From Chitinophaga sp. CF118 (GTDB taxonomy: Bacteria > Bacteroidota > Bacteroidia > Chitinophagales > Chitinophagaceae): a DNA stretch of 64,000 nt. The stretch covers positions 682,001-746,000 of the forward strand of contig NZ_FOMK01000002.1 in NCBI RefSeq assembly GCF_900112615.1, written 5' to 3'. The position numbers and the translations under genes were made by a program. Shown here piece after piece: positions 27,663-38,200 of the stretch (position 1 is its first letter; the number at the start of each line of letters is the position of its first letter). A model generated the notes under the pieces. That model saw nothing but the letters and a program-made list of their open reading frames with translations. It searched no databases and was not told the origin of the DNA.

Positions 27663-29936
27663 TTATTTAAAGAAGTAACTCACATGTAGTACCGCCGCAA
27701 ACTTAGTCCCTGCTGTAAATGCAATACCATTAACAGCTTCCTCATTCTTTAAGCGTGTTAACGTCTCGAATTGAGTTTCTTTCCATTTCACATTAAACAG
27801 GTTATTGATAGTCAACCCTATCTCATATTTAGACCTGGTATAATTCAATACCAGGTCATTCACGAAATAACCTTTCGCTGTAAGGCTATAATCCTCATTA
27901 GCGGCTCTGTCTCCCAGGTAACGGTAACGTAAGCTACCATTAAAGCCGTTCTTAAATAAGTAAGTGAAACCGCCGGTACTGCTCCATACGGGGGCCAGTG
28001 GGATATAGTTCTCGCCTTTGGGATCATCCATAGACCTACCATGTGCATAGTTAACATCTGCATCCAGGTAAAGAGAAGCAAAAGGCTGATATCGTCCTGA
28101 AAAGTCAAAACCGACACGCCTGGTACGACCACTGAAATCAACTGTTCCTCCATCACCAGCATAAACATATTCTTTCTGAAGATAACTATACCACACAGCA
28201 GCATTGAACAGCAGGCTTTTGGACAGCTTAAACACCGTTCCCAGGTCTGCGCCATAAGCCGCAGGAAGTGTCTGTGATCCTTTTTCAACTACAACTACCC
28301 GGGCATCATTGGAATGAAAACCTTTACCCAGGAATAAGTAAAATTGGGTTCTATCAGTTGCCTGGTAATAAAAGTTAAACTTGGGGCTCACAATATTATT
28401 ATTTGCTTTGTAAACCCCTGCTCCGCTAAGTGTACTGTCGCCGGCCAGCTTGTTGTTGTATTTATAGTAAAACTGATCAAACCTTAAACCCGCATTCAGT
28501 GTAAATTTAGAATTGAAATGAAATGTTTCATTCAAATAGGCGCCAGCGCTAAACTCGGTTACGTCTCCCAGTTTAATTGGACTTATCAGAGTATACCGGT
28601 TTACCGTATGTGAAAGCTCAGAATTCGTAGTAGCATCCAAACGTGCATTAATACCCGCATCTGTGGTTAACTTAATGTCTCCTATATAACCCTCATGTAC
28701 ATAACTGCCATTATACCCATATAAATTACGCGCTTCTCTTTGTCTGATCTCATCACCATTTATCGTATCTACTAAAAAGAAAGTGAAGTTGGTATGCAGA
28801 TCAAATTTATACCTGGAATAATAAAGCTGATTTTTGATGATATCATGATTAGGTAATGTAGTTAATAACCGGGCACTGAAATTTGTACGGGAAGTAACAC
28901 CTCCTTCATTTGGATCAAGTGCTCCATAAAAGTCTACTTTACCTTCATCAACTGCACTCTCAGGTATCTGGCCCGAAGCATCCCATTTACTGTATAGGGT
29001 AGATGCCGTAAGCGTAAGCCTGTTTTTATCATTCAGCTTCCCATGATATTTCGTAAAGAAATTAAACCGTTTAAAATGCTGCGGATTTTCGAAATAACTA
29101 TCACTATAACGATATTCAGAAGCTGCATACCAGGATTGATCATTTGCTTTGGCTTTTTCACCCAGTAAGTTGATCATGCCTAACACCCGGTAAGTATGAT
29201 ACTGACCACCTTCAACTTTTATTGTATTAGAACTAATAGCATCAGCAGTATTAAAATTGACAAACCCGGTAACTGCCAGATCTCCTTTTTCTGCATCATA
29301 CATCCCCTTTTTATAGTTCGTGCTTTCAATTGTTTCAGGTATAATAAAATGGCTATCAGCATATCCCTGCCCATGTGCATGTGATACCAGGTTGATAGGT
29401 ATACCATCTACACTCATGTTAATATCTGTACCATGGTCATTATCAAATCCGCGCAGAAATATCTGTTCCGCCTTACCACCACCCTGATGCTGGCCAATAA
29501 ACAAACCCGGAACAATCCTCAATACTTCCTGTGAATTGGATACTCCCCTTAACTTAATATCCATTTCGCTTAATGCCTTATATGGATTGGTTGTATTGGC
29601 CGTAATCACCACATCTGTTAGTTGTGTTTGCCGGGAAGCAATACTGATTGTTTGTCCGTTTTTAAAATCAGCAAGCAGATATGATTTCTTCTGATACCCA
29701 ACTGCAGATACCGTAATAGTTGTAGCTTCTCCTGGTATATTTTTATAAAAGAATCGTCCGTTTTCATCTGTAATGTCCGTCTGGTTACCAGGAGATAAAC
29801 GTATAGTAATACCCTTCGCTGGTACATGTGTTGCACTGTCTGTGACTTTACCTGAAAGGCTTTTTTGCTGGGCAGAAACAGCACTAAATATCACGAGGTT
29901 ACCCGCAACAAAACATAATAGTTTATAAATGTTCAT
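27663..29936 (-). CDS. TonB-dependent receptor, probably metal or metallophore uptake
   Basis: 757 residues: a signal peptide ending near VSAQ, a carboxypeptidase-regulatory-like domain (about 24-105, LSGKVTDSATHVPAKGITIR), a plug (about 110-230) and a 22-strand-type barrel ending in a terminal aromatic (LHVSYFFK). The plug contains DGIPINLVSHAHGQGYAD followed by SHF, a His-bearing segment I recognise from a receptor family linked to HupE/UreJ-like proteins. This is not a SusC: it is shorter and lacks a SusD partner. The small membrane-protein gene upstream and the divergent HupE/UreJ-like gene suggest transport of a metal such as nickel, cobalt or copper; the metal is inference. Confidence 0.88.
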   Translation of the reverse strand: MNIYKLLCFVAGNLVIFSAVSAQQKSLSGKVTDSATHVPAKGITIRLSPGNQTDITDENGRFFYKNIPGEATTITVSAVGYQKKSYLLADFKNGQTISIASRQTQLTDVVITANTTNPYKALSEMDIKLRGVSNSQEVLRIVPGLFIGQHQGGGKAEQIFLRGFDNDHGTDINMSVDGIPINLVSHAHGQGYADSHFIIPETIESTNYKKGMYDAEKGDLAVTGFVNFNTADAISSNTIKVEGGQYHTYRVLGMINLLGEKAKANDQSWYAASEYRYSDSYFENPQHFKRFNFFTKYHGKLNDKNRLTLTASTLYSKWDASGQIPESAVDEGKVDFYGALDPNEGGVTSRTNFSARLLTTLPNHDIIKNQLYYSRYKFDLHTNFTFFLVDTINGDEIRQREARNLYGYNGSYVHEGYIGDIKLTTDAGINARLDATTNSELSHTVNRYTLISPIKLGDVTEFSAGAYLNETFHFNSKFTLNAGLRFDQFYYKYNNKLAGDSTLSGAGVYKANNNIVSPKFNFYYQATDRTQFYLFLGKGFHSNDARVVVVEKGSQTLPAAYGADLGTVFKLSKSLLFNAAVWYSYLQKEYVYAGDGGTVDFSGRTRRVGFDFSGRYQPFASLYLDADVNYAHGRSMDDPKGENYIPLAPVWSSTGGFTYLFKNGFNGSLRYRYLGDRAANEDYSLTAKGYFVNDLVLNYTRSKYEIGLTINNLFNVKWKETQFETLTRLKNEEAVNGIAFTAGTKFAAVLHVSYFFK

Positions 29937-30009
29937 TCTTTAAGTTATAGGAAACACAAAAAGTTGATAAAGTAAGATGCCTTATCAAAAACTAAAACAA
30001 AGTATATTC

Positions 30010-30375
30010 CTAAACTTTTGGTGGGGGATAATCTGTATCAGGATAAGAGGCGGGGTATGAACAATTGAATAAAGAATAAGACTGATCCGATGAGTGGTCA
30101 ATGGAGAAACTGAGAACAACATTCACTACCTGTATATGAGAATAATCTTCTACTCCCGACTTAACACTATTGCTGGATGTATTCTTTTCTGATTTTGAAA
30201 TTTCCTGGCCAACATGGTTCTTCCCATGCAACTTGTGTTCTGTTAACAGGTGCTCCTTCTCCCAGAATGTATGTGCTGCTATATCCGAAATCAAAGGAAC
30301 CAGTGGACTGAAAATAAAAAAAGTGTAGGAAAATAATACAACATAAGACAAATCCTTAATCAGTTTCTTTTTCAA
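30010..30375 (-). CDS. Small exported/membrane protein with His-bearing segment and PPPKV tail
   Basis: I start this gene at TTG 30375 (MKKKLIKDLSYVVLF..., 121 residues). This gives an ideal signal or membrane segment (SYTFFIFSPLVPLISDIAAH) and a GGTGAG ribosome-binding stretch six bases before it. No ATG exists in frame; the frame is open to about 30525 but upstream residues look non-coding. The mature part has HTFWEKEHLLTEHKLHGKNH, rich in His, and ends in DTDYPPPKV. I recognise this as an unnamed Bacteroidota family found next to HupE/UreJ and TonB-receptor genes. The role is unknown; metal binding is inference from the histidines. Confidence 0.6.
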   Translation of the reverse strand: MKKKLIKDLSYVVLFSYTFFIFSPLVPLISDIAAHTFWEKEHLLTEHKLHGKNHVGQEISKSEKNTSSNSVKSGVEDYSHIQVVNVVLSFSIDHSSDQSYSLFNCSYPASYPDTDYPPPKV

Positions 30376-30490
30376 TGACTCACCAGTACCACTGGTTGGT
30401 TTAACCAGTGACTCATTTAGATCATACTCGAAAAGGAACCAATATAGTTTTTTGATCAAGGTCGCAGTATACGTTGTTAATTGCCCGTTT

Positions 30491-30554
30491 AAATATCGAC
30501 AAAATAGTAATATTTTACAAGGCAAATACGTAAATATCGACGTAAAAGGTAATA
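30491..30554. promoter_or_regulatory. Direct repeat between divergent metal-uptake genes
   Basis: AAATATCGACAAAATAGTAATA (30491-30512) recurs with slight change as AAATATCGACGTAAAAGGTAATA (30532-30554), offset 41 bp or about four helical turns. It is placed between the small membrane-protein gene and the hupE-like gene, so it may be a shared operator. Confidence 0.45.
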
Positions 30555-30570
30555 ATATCGCTTAACTATC

Positions 30571-31209
30571 ATGATAATCGGTTATAAATTTTCAATATGC
30601 CACACTGTTCTGGCCCATGTGGAGCCCGGAGAATTTGCCAGGCTATTATCATCCAATACCAAAATTCAATATCTTATTGAAGGATATCAGCATATTCTGC
30701 CATATGGAGTTGATCATATTTTATTCATACTCAGCCTGTTTTTATTAAGCCCACGGTTAAAGCCGGTTTTATGGCAGGCAACCGCATTCACTATTGCTCA
30801 TTCCATTACACTGGGGCTTGCCATGTATAAAATCATTACTCCTCCCTTGCACATTATAGAGCCTCTGATTGCCCTATCAATTATGTATGTGGCTATAGAA
30901 AACGTATTCTCTTCGAAACTCAGGCCATCAAGAATAGGTATTGTATTCCTGTTCGGATTAGTCCATGGCCTTGGCTTTGCAGGGGCATTAGCTAATATGG
31001 GTTTACCAGGGGAACATTATTTTACCTGCCTTGTCATGTTTAACCTGGGAGTTGAACTGGGGCAGATTACCGTCATATTAGCTGCTTATTTTTTACTGGC
31101 AAGATGGTTTGCTGATAAGCCTTATTACCGTAAGCAAATAGTAATACCCTTATCAGTATGTATTGCAGTAGTTGCTTGTTGCTGGGCTATACAAAGAATA
31201 TTCTTTTAA
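30571..31209 (+). CDS. HupE/UreJ-like membrane protein
   Basis: 212 residues with about six membrane segments. The family pattern is present: GYQHILPYGVDHILFILSLF, then ATAFTIAHSITLGLA, then LFGLVHGLGFAGAL, each with the conserved His residues, and NLGVELGQ. HupE/UreJ proteins are thought to carry nickel or cobalt across the inner membrane. The gene diverges from the small membrane protein and TonB receptor, and together they would cover outer- and inner-membrane steps. The N-terminus (MIIGYKFSICHTVLAHVEPGE) lacks a clear signal peptide. Confidence 0.85.
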   Translation: MIIGYKFSICHTVLAHVEPGEFARLLSSNTKIQYLIEGYQHILPYGVDHILFILSLFLLSPRLKPVLWQATAFTIAHSITLGLAMYKIITPPLHIIEPLIALSIMYVAIENVFSSKLRPSRIGIVFLFGLVHGLGFAGALANMGLPGEHYFTCLVMFNLGVELGQITVILAAYFLLARWFADKPYYRKQIVIPLSVCIAVVACCWAIQRIFF

Positions 31210-31676
31210 ATCCTTAAGACCGGAACGCTACATATTCATATATCCATTTAAAAATTCTCTTGAAAAAAACTTCTGCAATATGATCCTCATTTATAAACAG
31301 GAAAGAAAAAAAAGAGGGTTAACAACCTCAGGTTTTCAATAGGAATAGGGACTCAAAAAAACGGGTTTTTCAATAATGATATGGCTTCATCGTTGTGATA
31401 CAAAAGTAGCAGAAGTATTCCGCTATACATATCACTGAAAAAAGGGATTTATTTATATCTGATAACAAATAACCTCCCTATAGTGACACGCGTAAAGTCC
31501 AAAAGACTGCAATTCAGTGCTTTGGGTTTTATGCATATCCTTGCATACCGCAGCATTTGTTCAAATCACCCCTGTACAATGTCCATTTCACACCCTTATA
31601 CTATCAAAATAAGACCGTAATTTTACTTCATTCACAGAGATCTTACCCCTTCTTCCGCTAAATAAAAACACAGAAA
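31210..31676. other. Intergenic, nothing recognised
   Basis: About 470 AT-rich bases between the hupE-like and SRPBCC genes. An imperfect short hairpin around GAGGGTTAACAACCTC (about 31313) might end the hupE transcript. No promoter box of the consensus type and no coding frame were found. Confidence 0.4.
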
Positions 31677-32168
31677 ATGAATACACTTGATTTCACCACT
31701 ACCATATTGGTAGATCAAACTCCGAAAGAAGCATTCAATGCCATCAATAATGTTCGTGGATGGTGGTCAGAAGAAATTGAAGGTAGTACTGATAAACTCA
31801 ATGATGAGTTTACTTATCATTACGAAGATGTTCATCGATGTAAAATGAAATTAATAGAAGTTATTCCTGACAAAAAAGTGGTTTGGCTTGTGTTGGACAA
31901 CTATTTTAAATTCACGAAGGATACAAGCGAATGGACAGGCACAAAAATTATTTTTGAAATCTCCGGAAAGGATAACAAAACCCAGGTCCGTTTAACTCAC
32001 CTTGGTTTAGTTCCCGAATATGAATGCTTCGATATTTGTAAAAATGCATGGACCCAATATATACAGCAAAGTTTATTTAGCCTGATCACTACAGGTAAAG
32101 GCCAGCCGAATGGAGCTGGCAAACCAAGAACTGCAGATGAAGAGAAACTTGGCGCAGGTCATAAGTAG
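31677..32168 (+). CDS. SRPBCC (START/AHSA1-like) domain protein
   Basis: 163 residues. FTTTILVDQTPKEAFNAINN followed by VRGWWSEEIEG is the N-terminal signature of SRPBCC proteins, which form a helix-grip hydrophobic cavity. The middle strands (VVWLVLDNY, TKIIFEISGKDNKTQVRLTH) and the C-terminal helix (WTQYIQQSLFSLI) fit the fold. No ligand can be assigned. A strong convergent terminator separates it from the giant gene cluster. Confidence 0.85.
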   Translation: MNTLDFTTTILVDQTPKEAFNAINNVRGWWSEEIEGSTDKLNDEFTYHYEDVHRCKMKLIEVIPDKKVVWLVLDNYFKFTKDTSEWTGTKIIFEISGKDNKTQVRLTHLGLVPEYECFDICKNAWTQYIQQSLFSLITTGKGQPNGAGKPRTADEEKLGAGHK

Positions 32169-32210
32169 TTGAATGAAACAGTCTTCTTCCCCCCACTAAC
32201 AAACAAATAA

Positions 32211-32235
32211 AAAGCCAGCTCCGGGAGCTGGCTTT
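32211..32235. terminator. Bidirectional terminator
   Basis: AAAGCCAGCTC and GAGCTGGCTTT form a perfect 11-bp stem with a 3-base loop, between the convergent SRPBCC gene and the 3980-codon gene. Confidence 0.8.
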
Positions 32236-32268
32236 ACTTATAATCCATTACAAAACCCAAATCGATAT

Positions 32269-35200
32269 CTACATCTCAGTTATATATTGAATATCCAGGT
32301 TTAAAGTCCTCAACCTTACGAGTGGCAGGGGCTGTTGTGTAAGGTTAGAAAAAACCGTCAGGTCGAACCATAAGGCTGCATTGGTGGTAAGCGGACTCCG
32401 GTTATTATACCACAACCCAATACTCCCGGCCCATTCTGCAATCATATCCGCAAGTTTTTTGTCGCCGGTAGAGGCACCGGGATTTACCTGGATACTTTGC
32501 ATCGGCTGCATGATTACCGGCAGGTCTACATTTCCTGTGCCCGCATTAAGTTGGTATGTATACTGGCTACTCATCAGGAAACTGACCGTATCCTGAGAGT
32601 TCTCTTCCAGTAATGCATCAAACAGGTTTGTAAGCTGCGTAGTGAGTGATGCATAATTGTGTTTCCCGGATGGAGCATTGATCGTTGATATATCTATCGG
32701 GGTATCACAGTCAGTAGTAGGATGGTAAGGATTTGAAAACTCTACCATACCGGTTGTATATATGAACGGTTCACTGCTTGGCTTTCCAGGTACCAACTCG
32801 GCATTCCTCCTAATGAATGCTGTGGTAGCGGCATCCTGCCGGGCAAGAATATTCATTGCCGGAATAATCACCGTCCTGTCAGGTATCACTTGTCCTGCAG
32901 CAGCAGATAATACAGCCCCGTCTTTCATATAGTAATAGCAGAAGTTTCCGGCGCATATCTGCGTATATGCATGGCGTTCATATCCTTTGATGTCTACAAG
33001 CGGCTGTCCTATACCATCCGGTGGTAAGCCATGCACTGATACAATAAGCGCCTGCACTTCATCTACTGTAGCCGATCCTTCCTGTATATAGAATGTATAA
33101 GGCAGCACTTCAGTACTTGTAAGCCTGCTATTGCTACCCGGCATTGTCAGCATATTGCCCTGGGCAGCAGTGACCACCTGCGATAACAGCTCTGTATAAG
33201 AAGTAAGCGCGGTAGATACTGTATCCAGTAGAGGATCCCCATCGGCAGTAACGGCGGTTACCAGAGTAAGCTGTGTTTCCAGTACGGCGTATACGGACGG
33301 CGATACGGTAATAAATTCTGCCAGCTGTGGGAAGGCATCTTCAATACCCCTGAGCATCATATTGCTGGTATCTGCTACATTGAAGTTGATCGTGAAGTCC
33401 AGCTGATCCTGCGGGTAGTGTATCGGTAAAGCATACTCGATGTTATAGTTCCAGTTCAGCAACTGGTTAATATCTGCAGTATCCGGTGGAACTGTAGATT
33501 CTCCGGACTGGTTGACCATTGAAGGTGCTGTCGGGAATTCGCGCAGTACCATCGGCACTTGTATCTTACCCAGATCGCCGGTAAGTGGACTGTCATTCAT
33601 TGACAACGGTGTAACAAAGCTCAACCAGGTAGATGCTTCATAGCCTTCAATATTGGGCAATGTGCTAATCTGATGTTCAATTGAACTACCGGCAAAGCTC
33701 AGGTCCAGATCTACATAAGGTAATAATTCATTACTGCTGCCTCTCACAATCTGCGGCGATGAGATCAGGAATGGAAGTGTCACTGTATTACTTGTTTCCA
33801 GGGAAAGCTTGGGAGAAGTAAACGTAATGGAGTCACTGTTATTACCTTCATTGATCTCTGCCAGCACCATCTTTACAAGTGGTGGCATAATAATATTCCC
33901 GGTCATATCTGTAAAGCCGGCGTTTATTGTCACTTGTGTGCTACCAGCAATCGCTTGTCCGTTCAACTTTATGATAACCCTCCGTATATCAGCAGAATCT
34001 ATGCCAGAGCTGACTACAATAAGCCCGTCGCTTACTGTAAAATTACTGCTGATACCAGCTGATACTTCATCTGGCGGATTTGTAAATATCAGGTAAACGA
34101 TAGTATTATCCTGGGCATCTGCCATTGCATCTGCACATTTGAAGTTGCGGCTGATACTGCCGTAAAGGCGTGGGAATATCCCCTCTGCTGCATCTGCGCT
34201 TACTGTAGCATGAAACTGTACTGCAGCCTGTGTGGTATAAGCATTGCCCAGTTTCACCAGCAGCAGTTGTTTAAACGACTCTTTTACAGCATCGGCATTT
34301 GCAGTTTCACCACTGAATACCGGTATCATCCACTCCTTCACAATATCTGCCAATGCTTTTTTACCAGCCAGCAGATCTTCCAGGTAAGTTGTCTGTTTTT
34401 TATTGTCTACCAGCTGAATAGCAGCTGTAAACTCGGGCGACAGTACATCATCTATGCTGCTGAAAAACAGATGTCCCCACTGGTCCATATCGATACCAGT
34501 AAAATCAATGTAGACAGACGGTGTATTAAAATCTATACCCGTTTTTTCAGAATAATAATATATGGGAACTTGCCGGCGCGACTCCAGTTTATTGGATATA
34601 GGACGGGGTGCGAATATATCTGGCTCAGCCGGATCGTTGATAGTGTATGCTACCGGCGTCAGCGCATTTTTATCCAGCCCCAGTCTTACTGCCCATGTTT
34701 CTTTATCGTTACCCGCATCTTCCCGGTCTGTACCTGTTGCAATACGCAATTCATATTTATCCGGTTGCAGCAGTGCTTCTTCAAACCGCGCTGCAAAAGT
34801 ATTGAGGCTATACGTGTATCCTCCTTCCGTATCGGAAAGCGGAGATACTTGTGTTACTGCCTGCAATATGCCGCCTGTGGTTTCAAGATCGCCTGATGCG
34901 GCATTTTTTGTACGCTTTACAGTGAAGTTCAGATCGAGACGGAATATCTGTGCAGCGTTAAGATTTGTTGTATCAATCGCAAATGTCAGCAAGTGCGCAG
35001 CATCGGGCGAAGGCACTACTGTGAGCCCTTGTGATCTGTTTTCGAGGAACAGGTAGATAGATGAGATCCAGTCTTCCACAAGATCCGAAACCTGAGCTAC
35101 AGTGAGTGTGTATCCATTCTGCAGCAGTGTTGTATCTACCGTATAAGCAATACCGTTAGGGTCTGTAAGCTGGTACCATAACTGCTCGTATACAGACATG

Positions 35201-38200
35201 TCTTTTTTAGCCTGTTCAATGATTGTTGAAGTGGCTTCTGCCGGAACTTCCGGATAGCTGAATTGTGCAACGCCCGTATACGTCTCCGTCTTGTCTGTAT
35301 TACTGATGTTGTTAATGCTTAAAGTTACCAGCAGGTTTTCCGGTACATTGTCCACCTGTATTGTCACCGTCTGCTTATCTGAGCCGAGTGTTATGCTCTT
35401 GATGCTGATACCGCTGTCCAGACTGTAATTTGCCGGGTCTATAGCAGATATCTCATCGAGCGGTTCGGTAAACCATCCTGTGATGCTTGTAGCCCCAACA
35501 ACTTTGGCCCACATGAGCCCCTGGTAATAGCTATCACCAAATGAAAGGCTAAGCTGTAACTGCGGTTCTTCGTTTTTATCCGTATTCACTTCCCACGATG
35601 CGGCAACGGAAGGCCATTGGTTCAATCCAATTAACGCATCAGTATAGCCGGTGAGTACAGGCGGCATGTTCAACTGGCTGTTGCCGGATGGCTGGGACAG
35701 CGTAGTAATGATCCTGTTGCCATACAGATCCTGCCATGCATAATCTATCTGCAGTAAACCGCCAAGACCACGATATGGACTGCCGCTCTGATCCGGCATA
35801 ATACCGGAAGTCAATGCAACATTTTTGGCGAAGCGTGTATATGGTATAGATTGCGAATAACTCCAGTTGTCGCCTTCTTCCAATGTTTTAGGATAACTCA
35901 TCTTATCATTCGTATCCTGATCTTCCGTTTCTCCCGATGGTGTAGCAGGAAGCCCCAGGTTACTTGCAGCGAAATAATTGTTATCGGCCACCTGGTAAGA
36001 GAGCATGTTGTATGTGTTAAGCAGGAATAGCTTACCATAATCCTGAGTGGAAGGATCGTCAGGAATTGCTGCGGGCACTGGTCTTTCAGCCGCAATACCG
36101 GCCACTCCCGCCGCTACGGAAGAGGTACGTATATCCGGCCCGCCATTAATAATTATCTGTTGATTATCGGCAAAGAGGCCTGCTACTTCCTGGTTTTTGC
36201 CTCCCAATGCTGCCAGGTCTTCTCCATAGTAGGAAGCAATGCTTTCAAATGTATTACCTCCATTACCTGTACCCACGGTTATTGTAATTTCCGGCAGGTA
36301 TAGTGCTGTGTACAGTGGCAATACATCCGGCCAGTTTGTCTGTAACGGATTGGCTACTTTAATTGCATCGGACGTTGTTCCGAAATAAGAGGCAATAGTA
36401 TTCAGATTACCACCCGGAGCACGCCCCTCAGGTCTTACTTCATACACACCTTCATCTACCAGCAATAGTTTGCCGGTCCTTAATGTGAGCCCTTTATTAT
36501 CGGTGACTACATCTGCTACATTGCCATAATATCCGTACGCCAGGGCAGATAGTGTTTGCACATTGTCCGATGGCAGTCTACGCTGGTACGGATTGGCTTC
36601 TGCAAACAATACGGAGTGTGTTGTATCTATTGCTTCGCCGGTAGCCAGTACGTTCATATAGTTTGTTACATCATTGCGTAAAGCTTCATTATCCGGTGCT
36701 GTAAATAATACCAGCAGGGAAAGCGTGGCTTCATTATTATCGTTGAATATCCTGTCCGGCAAGCCACTGCTGCTGCCTGAATTGTAATAATACAAATAGT
36801 ATCCTCCTCCCCTGGTGATGCTTGCCTGCCAGAGCAAACGGATGAAGTCCGTCGTTTCATTAAGCAATACCATTTCTTCCTGTTGTTCGGCTGTTAGATA
36901 GAACTTGGCAGAAAGACTGTCGGGACGCGTTTCTGTAGAAAGGTTTACCTGTGCAATGCCCATCGTAAGACTATTGAGCGCATCTGTCTGGATACCTTCT
37001 GTTGTAGTGCCGTTTGAATCTACACCGTAGGCTACAGTCAATGTAGCAATAAGGGATTTGTCGTTTCCAATGCCACTTACCATTTTTTCCAGCACTTCTA
37101 CATTGCTGCCGTCTGCACCCATGATCTCGTAAGTCGTAAGGGTATTCGGACTGTCAGCAACTACCGGAACCTTTTTAACGGTGAATGAAACCAGTGATCC
37201 ATAACCATAATAAGTGACAGGGGTATTGACCATTGTGCGACTGGCTTCATCGTACCGCCCTATCTGCATTTTTACCCTTGGGTTCACCATGCGGGTTTGC
37301 GGATCGGGCAGTTCCAGCAATGTATCCGGCAATTGCCACAAGCTCAGTGCAGGTACACCACCGGCATCGCCGCCATAAGGCATTGTAAAGGCCGAAGCAC
37401 TGTTCCAGTCGATTTCTGATGTGAACGGATAAGTAGCTTCTTTTGTGATAAAGGCATCCTGTGCACCCAGTAATGAAAGATATATATCAAGACTGTTGGC
37501 AGTAGCATATCCTTTCACAGCACTGATCTGTTGAGCATCGAAGGAACCTGGTACCAGTGGTAATACCATCTGGGCCGGATTGCTGCCGGAAAATATCAGC
37601 CAGCTCAGAGCTGATGTTCTGGAAAACTGGATATCGAAACTTTCTGTGGCAAGATCAGGTATCTGAAATTGCTGTCCTGTCAAAGCATATAAGCCGGCGT
37701 AAGAAGGTAACGTCAACACACCTCCGTTATCTGTAACCCACATGCCTTTATATTCCGGTGTGATGCCGTCTGTTGGAAGCCGCAGCCCTGCCATATAGTA
37801 GCGGGACGTCATGCCGGATAAGTGCTGCAGACCGTTTGTTGCCTGTATTTCACTAATCAGTTCACCTGCCTGGAATTGCTGCAGGTTGGCGATGTTTAAA
37901 TAATCGCCAGCAGTCTTATCAAAGAGATCTATTATAGTTCCATTTTCCGCAGGTGCTGCCAGCTGCTGTTGTGTAATATTGTATTTAGATGCAACCTTAC
38001 TTAGGGTATCACCGCTTGCCGTAGTGCTGTTGAACGAAGGAATGCTAATTGTAGCAACGGGCAAAAGTAACCCGGCGAGACCTGTGATATTACCGTTATT
38101 AATCAGGTCGCTCACAGATACACCTATGGCCAGTGCCACATCATTCAGCGATTGTCCTGCAAGTGTTTTATAAGGATCTTTATCCGGATAACTGATTGTA

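Noticed and set aside
34210..34896. 228-codon plus-strand frame
   Set aside because: Antisense shadow of the giant gene; no domain, ribosome-binding site or promoter.
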